Assembly (NCBI GenBank): GCA_963693085.1
Contig: OY856412.1
Span: forward strand, 1,131,258,244 to 1,131,322,243
Source: Alisma plantago-aquatica
Lineage: Eukaryota > Streptophyta > Magnoliopsida > Alismatales > Alismataceae
DNA length: 64,000 bases
Direction of reading: 5' to 3'
Below the pieces are notes generated by a model, which was given only the letters and a program-made list of their open reading frames with translations, was not told the DNA's origin and did not search any database. Position 1 is the stretch's first letter. Each line of letters begins with the position of its first letter. Positions 1-10,600 of the stretch are shown here, one piece after another. Both the position numbers and the translations under genes were made by a program.

Positions 1-427
1 TTACATGATTGAACTTCCTGTGATTTTATAATTTATGATCTGCGCCAGTGTTTTCTGGTACCTTTTTTCTTAGTCTCTTGCTTAATTTCCCCTGTCGTTC
101 TCTGGCCAGTGTAATAATACGTTGATTGTGTAATCCTGTTGGTCAGTTCGAGTTTTCACTCCAAACATTTTGTCGTACTTATTTCCGCAATAATGGTTAT
201 GATCGTATCATTATAGTCTCAGATTTAGAATTTCTTACCATGCTTGTTTTTGTTTGTTGTTCTTTTTTCTCCCTTATTTTGCTCGCAACAGGCATTAACT
301 GATTTTATCTATATTTTTAACAATTGGATTCAATATCATCGTTTTATTATGATCTATCAATGTATCTCTTTTGGGCGTTGTGTGTTGTATGTAAAAACTG
401 AAATGGATCTATGTTTTTTTGCTATAG
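1..427 (+). other. Intron sequence upstream of the first visible KH-gene exon
   Basis: This T-rich stretch ends with a splice acceptor (...GCTATAG) at 427, directly before coding sequence. An open frame from 244 runs through it into the exon, but its residues are Phe/Tyr/Ile-rich and unlike the family, so I read 1-427 as intron. The exons for the N-terminus lie left of the window. Confidence 0.6.
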
Positions 428-1678
428 ATTACTACTACAAATCACCGGTACAGAATACACCAAGCTCTCTTGGAGGAAGCACTCCCACATCATATCCATC
501 ATACGGATACCCAGGCGGCGCAAATAAAAAAATTGACATTCCTAATGGCAGGGTATCTCTAACTACAATATCAAATATTTTCCGCTTTGGAAATGAAACT
601 GTTTATCATTGATATTGCTGCCCCCCAGGTTGGTGTTATTATCGGTAAAGGTGGTGAGACGATTAAGTACCTTCAACTACAATCTGGAGCCAAAATACAA
701 GTTACCAGGGATGCTGATGCAGATCCAACCGCACAGACTAGGCCTGTTGAACTGGTGGGCACTGCGGAACAAGTTAGCAAAGCGGAGCAGTTGATCAAAG
801 ATGTTCTTGAGCAGGTACTTGTATTTGTAGTTAGGTTAATAAATTTTGTTAATCTTAATCCGTTCTTCTGATGCTAATTGTCTGCTATAGGCCGAAGCCG
901 GGGGCCCTACTGCTGCTTCTGGCCGCAACTATGAAACATCCCAGCCTGGAGCTGAACACTTTACCATGAAAATTCCTAACCACAAGGTAGATCGAATTGT
1001 GGCTATCCTTTTTATATGCCAAAGCTTAGTAATCAAAAGCTTGATCGTGTGCCATTCTTTTAAACTATTTCTGTGATCAGGTTGGTCTTATCATTGGTAA
1101 AGGGGGTGAAACTATAAAAAGCATGCAGGCAAGGTCTGGAGCTCATATCCAGGCAAGTCATTTACTGTTCACTCGCCAAATGTCCCCCCACACGTTTTTC
1201 ATCACTTAAATTTGACTCGAGTGTGCTCTTAGGGCATGACATAACATAAGCACATACACTCACTCAGCAAACCATCGTTTCTCATAGCTGAATGTCAGTT
1301 ATAATAACTTCTTATATTCTTTATATATTCTAATTTTATCAAGGATTCTTTTGTTTCATTTTTATTTGCTAATCTATTTGTAAATTTTCTTGTATACAAG
1401 TCTACGAAAGTATCTATATTTTATTTTTAATCGGACAATAGCATGTACAAAATAATTATCTTTTACGTTTGTTTCATTATTTTGTTAATAAAATGAGCAA
1501 ATTTGCATTTGAGCAATCTTTTTATGGAGGTTTATCTTTTTTGCAATTATTTTTCTAGGTGGTGCCTCTGCATCTTCCACCTGGCGACCCTGCAACAGAA
1601 AGAGATCTCCACATTGATGGTACTCCTGATCAGATCGAAACAGCAAAACAACTAGTTGCTGAAATCATGAATAGTGAC
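428..1678 (+). CDS. KH-encoding exon block (five exons)
   Basis: Exon 428-552 starts inside a codon (two bases completing Asp) and encodes YYYKSPVQN... to KKIDIPNGR. Exon 629-814 encodes the rest of KH1, from VGVIIGKGG to KDVLEQ. Exon 891-986 is the linker and the first strand of KH2 (FTMKIPNHK). Exon 1081-1152 encodes VGLIIGKGGETIK to GAHIQ. Exon 1559-1678 finishes KH2 (to EIMNSD). Donors are GTATCT, GTACTT, GTAGAT, GCAAGT and GTAAGT. Both KH domains are cut by a phase-0 intron at the same place, just before the VG.IIGKGG loop. Confidence 0.9.
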
Positions 1679-4600
1679 GTAAGTAGGGTAATGCTTGCGG
1701 TTGATTGTAGTAACAGTGGCTCTTTAGGAATGCTCTTGTTTTTCGGAAACTTATCTATCTTCTTATACAACTTGTTTTTTCTCACAACATATGTTTTTAA
1801 AACCTCACTTTAGTTTTGACATATGTTTTGCCTCGTGAGCTTAATGTTCCTTTTAGCCTAACTTAGCTCTAATCAAATATTCTTGCCGAATACTGCTGTT
1901 CCTGAGAACAATTCTAGCTTAAAAGATTTTCCCTTCACATAATTTGGTGAAATTAGTTCTGATATTTGGATTTCTACCCTTTCCAAATTTATGATGATAT
2001 CATTCCAACTCTGATGAGTTTGATAGGGAATGGTACATGTTGTATTCTTCAAAACTGACCAGTAAGTTCAGGGACAGTATCATCCGCTAAGTACCTTTGT
2101 AAGCACACACGTGCTGAATTCTTGCTTGGGTGCAAAATATACCATTTTAACTAACTTCTGGTGATATTAAGTGTGATAGAGGTGAAGTTTTCATCATGTA
2201 TACCTGAAAAGTTTCTTTTTCCTAATTGTGTTACTTAAATTTATGCTCTTTGGTCACACACATCTCTGTATTTTTGATGATTACTTATAATATTTTTGTT
2301 TATAGCACTGAGAGGCATTTTCTAGTTTTTTTTGATGACTTGTTGGAACGAGTTACTTGATTATCATATTTGTCCTGTAATGTCTCAAGGGTAGTGTTTG
2401 GTTTTGATGTTTCCATATGCTAAATATTCTACTACTTGTAGGGCAACAACCAAAATATTATCGAACTTAAGGTTATCATCATCATCTTATTTTTAACCTA
2501 ACCATGCTACTATAAATGCTATTGATAATATATTGCTTATATGCTATATAATGCCGAATTTTTGCTTTGTTGAGGTGTGGTTATAGACAAAAAATAAATA
2601 TGAACAATATAATGTTTCTGTATATTGTATATATCATGTGTTATTTTTTGTTTATATTTGTTGTTAGTAGGCATTTTGTTTGCACTATGAGAGTAATCAT
2701 ACTATTACACTAAGGCATGATGTGCACATGGGATTATATTGCACTTTAAAACTTAATTATGAGGGTACATATAATGAAACAATATGCATTTACTCAAGTC
2801 TTGATTTAGTCCAGCACAATTATCTTGCAATAGTCATGATTGTGAGTCTGTGACTTTTCACTTTATACATATCCATGAACAATTCAGAAGTATCATTTTT
2901 TTTCACTGTCTATATCACGTATCCTTTTGTATAGTAGTATGTCTAGGTTTGGGGGAGCATAGATTAGAAATGACAACCAGTGTTTTGAAAAGTGGGCCCA
3001 GACATCCGTTCAGGCGGCCCAGACCCCTGGCTGCTCTGACTGCTCTTTAGGCGGCAGTTAGGCGGAACTCCATCAAGCGGCTGCTTCAAGCCTGCTCAGC
3101 CCGCTGCCTGCCTGAGGTCGCTTAAGTGAAAAGCTTGAGCTAGGTCCACTTCCTAGACCCCAAATGGAAATGTAATGTAATTGTTAGTATGTATTATTAG
3201 AATATCAAAATTGTATAACATTATTTAACAAGTTAATATAATACCATTGTATAAAATGACTAAATATGTATCTAAATAATGTACAACAGTTAACTAGTGT
3301 GCAACACTACAATGATTCTGCTTTTTAAAACATACCTTATGTTTGTAAATCAGGGTATGTTTTCTAATTATTGATTGAGTTATATATGTATCGAAATCAT
3401 TCCTAGTTTCTACAAAAATGTATTTATGTATTGCTGCACCCATGTTACATCTTTATGTATGAACTGCTGCACCTACATTACATATTTATCGTTTAGGCAT
3501 GCACTGCTCTGCTCTGTACTCAACTACGAATATATACTAATATATTATGCTGGTATCTATGCGACCTATACATTCATACCCTTGTTTCTCTTGTATTGTT
3601 GTGTGTTCAACTAATGTACTGTCTATGTAGATGTGTAGTATGTAATATGTACATATCATTTATTACCTACTACTGTATAATGTATATTCAGTACTATGTA
3701 GTATGTACCTCTAAAGTATAATGTATTTATCATATACTGCCTGCTATTATATCTTCATGTACTGTGTAGTATGTACCACCAGTTTATATATATCATGTAT
3801 TGGCCACTTCTATGTATAACAAATTTAGTATATTACTACATTGAGTTTGTTACAATTGAGTTAATTCTGTTATTTACACTCATCACATGGTTTATATATG
3901 TATAAAAGTTCCTCAAAAATATATTATTCATATGCCCATATGTGTAATTTTTCTATAATTTTTTAATTTGAATTTAAGCACCCATTTTTCAAAAAGTACC
4001 TGTGGCCACAAGTTTCTGTCCACACTCCTCCCGCTTCCTGCTTTTTTAAATGGTTAATGACAACAAACATGGTTTTTAGCCACACAATTTCGATCTTCGT
4101 TGTGAGCAAAGGGATACTTGTTGGATTTTAACTAAATATGTTGTGTATTTCAAGACAATCCTTTCATCAACAGTTTTAGGGTGGACAAGGTCGGTTTTAG
4201 AGAAAGGGAGTAAATGGAAAAGGCATCATGAGTGTATGATGGAATAGGTTGCTCTTAGAGAAAGACATTAAATAAACAAGGCATCACAACTAAGGCCCGT
4301 CATCAACAGTTAGAGGGTTTCTTAGGTGGGTCTTAAGGAAAAGGAGTAAATGGACAGGTGGTGGTTAAGACAAAAAGAAAAACTAGTCAATAAAATGAAA
4401 GGTTTGAATAATGTAATGTAAGATCAAGATAAATCTAGAACACAAATGAGATAATTAGAGAAGGATAGTGAAAGAGGCCCTCATGTCCTATCAAATGTTT
4501 TGTTCCACAACATTTTCTAGAAGAGGATTTTATCAAGTGGGGGCTTAAAATGCTTCGAGAAATAGGAAGAGAATTTACTTTGATAATATGGGATTAAGAA

Positions 4601-7600
4601 ATTAGAGTGGTCTTTAGTCTCTTTGATGTGAAGGGATATTATAGGTGCATGTGGTTTTGAATTGCATATATAATGTTATGAATGTGAAGCAACATACTAG
4701 TAATGCATGGATCGAGAAGGAACGTCCTAGATAGATTATAGGTGCAAGTGGTTTATAATTTCATATAGAATGTTATTAACGTGAAGCAACACACACATGG
4801 TCTGAAGAAGAACATTCCATATAAATTGTCAATTAATCTTGGGAATATGAATTGCCAATTAATTTTGGGAATATCATTGTCAGCCTAGAAAAGAATGACT
4901 TGGCAATTGTCCGTTGGCTAGATTGGTCTCCATGTACAATTGGTCCTCACTCTCCCTATCTAGAGTCCAAGTCCTTGGGAGTTAGCGTAGATCAATTTGC
5001 TCGCTAAAGACTTAAATGAGGAGATTAAATGGATATCTCCTCTCGCCCCATCTAATTAGGAAAGTGAGACGAAGTTAGTCGAGGTGGGTTGACTCCAATA
5101 TAATGCTCTCTGATTTGGTTATTTATTGCAAAGTGTGGTATTGCTGACTCGTACTAAGCGATTTAGGTTGCTTATCATCTCTAATTACAGGTAGAATTGT
5201 TTGGATGCACCACATGCCAGGTTTTGATTAGAGTGAAAATCATTGGATATGAGTGGCTATATCAATCTTAATTGGAAGCCACAAATAAAAAACAATGGGA
5301 TAAGGGTGCGTAATCATAAAAATAGGTGGAATATATGTAGACGTGAAAATCTAGAATATCCTAGGAATCTGGTTGGAAGGATTGTTGATTATGAGACTAT
5401 AGAAGTGTGGCGATATAAGTTTTTGTTTGGAACATCACTAGGGGTAACCTCCTCTGTTGCTCCAATAACCACAACAACGTACGAATGTTAGGCAAGGAGG
5501 TAAATCAACGATGGTTTGTAGTGTTTAACCCTAGGCCATTTAAATAAGTGGCCCCTGAGATGAGCTAACATGCCGTCGTTACAATGACCAAAGCAACAGA
5601 TTTCAAAAGTGATGAGATGACAATTCGGCAAGGAGGTAAATCAACGATGGTTTGTAGTGTTTAACCCTAGGCCATTTAAATAAGTGGCCCCTGAGATGAG
5701 CTAACATGCCGTCGTTACAATGACCAAAGCAACAAATTTCAAAAGTGATGAGATGACAATTTGATATATTGTGCAAGGGCAAGCCCCTCCTATATATAGG
5801 AGAGGGGGCCAAAATTACGGACTTAACAAAATTCTGAAGGGCCTACAAACTGCTATGTCCACAATACCACATAGAATTGGACCTACATACTAATAAGCTA
5901 TTTAACCTCTATATATAGGAGAGGGGGCCAAAATAACGGACTTAACCAAATTGTGAAGGTCCTACAAACTCTTTAAGTCCACAATACCACATTGAATTGG
6001 ACCTAAATACTAATATGCTATTTAACCTCTACTCCCTCAAGTTGGAGAATGGAAGAATTACTTGTCTAGCTTGAATAATGAACATGAATGAGATTGATAA
6101 AAAATAAAGATATACTCAATGACATTTGCACTCCCCTTTCTGACACACTCTACTAAATGACACAAACACTCTTGAAATAGATAACTAGTATGAACAATAG
6201 AAGAGGCGGCCAAATTACTGACTTAACCAAATTGTAAAGGGCCTACAAACTCTAAAGTACATATAGAATTAGACCTACATACGAATAAGCTATTTAACCT
6301 CTACTCCCTCAAGTTGGAGAATGGAAGAATTACTTGTCTAGCTTGAATAATGAACAGGAATGAGATTGACAAAAAATTAAGATGTACTCAACGGCATTTG
6401 CACTCCCCTTTCTAACACTCTCTACTCTACTAAATGGCACAAACACTCTTGAAATAGATACTTGCTAGACTAGTACGGGCAACTAGAGTTGAACATTTAG
6501 TTCCTTAGTGTTCATTTGGAACAATGAACTATGAAATGCATCAACACTAGTCATCTGATTTACCACCTCAGTCTCCGTTGTTATTAATATACTTCCCCAC
6601 AAGAAGCATTGCTTCCAGGTGTTGCACTGTTACATGAAAATTGCATTGATTGACATGTTGGAAATAGATATGCTGCTACAAGATAGATACGCCACAACTT
6701 GTGGTTGACAGAGCACAAATAGACAAGCTAGTAACTGGACACCATTGTCAGATGAATGATTTTCTGTGAAGGAAAAATGTGTAAACATGCAGACAAATTT
6801 GCATAGCTTAGGGTGCTCCCAACAATACTGGATGCTCCATAAATAAATAAAACAAGCATAGAGATTTGAATGGTGGTCTAACAATGATATGTCTTCCTTT
6901 TCTCTTCCTCTTTTCTCAACTCTTCACTTGATCTTCTTCTTTTCACATTAGCTCCCTCTCCTCTATATTTACCATCTAGGGTGAAGAATCAAGGTAACAA
7001 TCCACACATGGAGAGGGCAAGAGTAGTGTTTAGAGATATTAATGCTGTTTTGAAGTTGGGTTAACACCCCTTGATTCATGATTTCTCTTTCTTGGCAAAC
7101 AAACAACTTGGAGCAATTTAGTTTAAGAAAAAAGGTGGATTCATTGTGGCGTTTCAGTGGTTCTTGGACACAAGCCTATGAATTTGAATGACCTTGTTTG
7201 ACATCAATGTTGCTGTATCAATGGGCGTCCCTTGACCATAATTGTGATGCCTGGATTTGTGGGACATGTGATGAAGGCCACAAACACAATATTGACCTAC
7301 TCCCTACTCCCTTACAACAAGGTGATCAGATTCAAGAAAGATGCCCATCAATATTGTGTTTGTGGCCTACATGATTAAGAAATATAGTTAGAGCAAGGAG
7401 TCACTAATGGCTTGACGTATGTTGACGTTCCTTGTAACAAGTCCTAATGGAGTAGAGAAGCATTATGGACATATGTTGGCTTTTATTGTAAGGGTTGATT
7501 GCTACGCTTTTTGGGAACAAGTGGTAACTCTCATGACCTTGTCAACACAATGAAGAAGGCATCGAAACGGGCCGGCCATCGAGGAAGATGGGGGAGTGTC

Positions 7601-10600
7601 TCCAAGAAGGAAGCAAAGCCTTCCTTGGACATAGGAGGCTCTAGTGGCAACTATTAATGTAATACACCATATACTAATCGAGGGAGAAATCTGTTCGCTG
7701 TTTGTTGCCTAGTTGTTGGTATCCAAAACAAGGAGCCGATTTTGGTAGGTGTTTCTGTCGATTCCACTACGATGAGTCTCATCGATTAAAGTGATTTTGG
7801 GGGAGCTGCATAGGAAGACCTCTTCATGGACTATGAACTCTAGATTGAGTCGAGTGTGGCACATTTAGACCGGGGCCTAGCCGATAAGGTGCCTTCAGAG
7901 GAGATAGAGGCGACGAGCAGGGCTGATGCGCAATGCACCAACATAGCAGATTTGGTCGTAGCAGCAAGATTGACTTCTTAGGTAGAAGCAAAACACCAGC
8001 CAAAATACACACATTGTGGTCCTAGGAGTTTGGATCATCGCTCTTGTCTTTGGCTCATCACTTGGAAGAAATGCCGAGGAAGGGGATTGTTGTTCTACAA
8101 TGCATGTGAACACAAAACCAACAAGAGGCTAGAAGTTCTACTCTCTCTTTTCTTGTCTATAATTAGGGTTTGATTTTCTGTTTTGATATAATCTCGAAAG
8201 CAATGAGATCAGAATTTGCTATATTACAAATGCAAAACCCTTCAATTATAGGAGGGGGGGACACAGTTATAGACTTTGCCAAATGCTAATGGCCAGCTTT
8301 TTTCCCCTCCTATCATGCATACCATACCATTTTCACAACACAAATTTCTATCTTGATTCTTTTTTACATACTCTTATTGACATAATATATTAATCTAATT
8401 TCCTAGTCAGCTTAGATATAATTGCGACATGGAAGAGAAGTAGCTTCAATGATATAGTTAAAGGTCATTTTTTTGCTTTCTTTTATCATGTATGGCTAAT
8501 TTGCAGTGCCACCTTTTCTGAGAGTTCTCTATAGCTTATTTCTGCTTACAGTGTTCGACAGAAGCTGGACAACTGCTGCTTCTGCTCACTTGAAGAAATA
8601 TAAAAAAAAATTAGAAGATTTTTTCTGACTTTGAAATATAGTTATCAAATGAAATGAGCGTTTAATACTTCCATTGTCATGTTACTTTGTAGATTCCTCA
8701 GGACACATTAGTTTTTCTTTTGTAGAGTTCGCATATAGCTTCGTAAGTTCAGAATTTCATACACACATGCATGCGTGCATGCATGAATACATACTCGGAG
8801 TTCTGTAGCATTTTAACATTTGGAATATACCAGTTCAGTTCATTCTCCAGCATAGCTGCATATGTATCAACTATGGGGCCTTATTAATTGAGTTTACCTA
8901 GTGTTTGGATACACCCGAGTTCTGCAGCATTTTAACTTTTGGATTATACCAGTTCAGTTCATTCTCCAGCATAGCTGCATATGCATTAACTATGGGCCCC
9001 TATTAATTGAGTTTACCTAGTGTTTGGTTGGAGCTGCTCCAGAATTTAGCAATTTGCTATTGGATTGGCAACTGTTCCCGGTTTCTTGTATATCCTATTT
9101 GCTAGAAAGTCGTCATTAATAGTAGTATTTTGAGTGAGCAGTCCGAAAGTTATATTGCAATTGTAGACTCTTATCTATTTATCACTGGTGTTTTGAACTC
9201 TCCTGCTGGAGGCATTTTGGAATCGGCTTTTATGCAGCAGGCATGATATGCCAGTTAAGTATTGTGAGATTTGTATTACCAAAATCTTGAGAAACAGTTG
9301 CTGGACTGGAATTTTTGACGATGATATGCTGAGATATTGACTGAAATTCCTTGCTAATGAGGTATTCTGGAAGTGGAGAATGGTCTTAGTTATGCCAAAT
9401 ACAATCAGTGTTTCTTGCACAATCTGTGGTATGGACCTTACCCTCACTTTATTAACTGAATGACTGCCTGATGATGATATATGAACTGTAGGTCTATCAG
9501 TTTATGCTGTATCATTTGTATCACTTCAGCTTGTATCAATTTGATGTAGCTTCTGAAATAAATGTGAATAACAAAATAAGATCCTGTGGCCTAGCCCAAA
9601 TGGCGGATTGAATGTTCATGGGAAAACAGTCTTAGGTTATATCTATATGCTTTTACATCCACCATTTGACATTTGTTCTGTTGGCGTGTTCAAGCATACT
9701 CATCGGCTTTTTGAATATTTCTTTGTTTCTGCCAAAATATTCTATATTTGCTTCTCGAGTTTGTCAAAAGTCTTCACTTATGGATCTACAGTTCATCAAC
9801 AAATATCATCTTCCTTGTTTTCCATCACTTTGCTGTCATATAAGTTTGGTGTTCTAGTCATCTGCCTTTTGTATTTGACGGATAGTTGGCTGGAGTATCT
9901 ACCAATATTTTCATCACATCCTGTTATTGTAGCTATACGTTTAGTGTTCTACCCTTCTGTTTTCTGTATTTCATGAACTTTGGGCTGGAGCCACTACCAA
10001 TATTTTATCACATCCTGTTCTTGTAGTTACGATATTTGTTGATGCAGTGATTCTCTTGGGGTTAAATGACACGGAAGATGTCTATTTGACAACCAGAAGC
10101 ATTGTCAAGTAAATTGATACTTACAAATGTTATTTAAGAGTTTATCGAATTTCTTGAGCTTGTTAAGGTGGGAACATGCCTTTCTGCCTTTTCCTAAAAT
10201 TTGGACTTATAAACACATACCATTTGGATTGTCCCGGTTCTAAATTATCTGGTGTGTCTCTTATATATGTGCTGTGATCTAATTTATATACTATCGATAT
10301 CTGAATCTTTAGTCAATTTAAAATAACTAATATGTTAATGTATGTGCTATGTTAGATATCCACTTTGATTTAGCGTTGCCTTTTAAAAATTTCTGACTAA
10401 AATGGGCTCAGCAATATTATATAGGCTCCAGATTCTAAGACGATTTTCCTGCTTTAGAATATTATAATAAATTGTCTAGTAGATGCAAGAGGGGATCTAA
10501 TATTTATACTATGATTGTACATTGTTATATTCGCGAGTGTATTGTTTGTTGTTACTCAGTGTGGCTGATGCTACCTCCCCACCACTCATCCTGGTGTTTC

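Noticed and set aside
244..612. 122-codon frame covering the first visible exon
   Set aside because: It begins in intron sequence and runs past the donor at 552; only 428-552 carries family-like residues.
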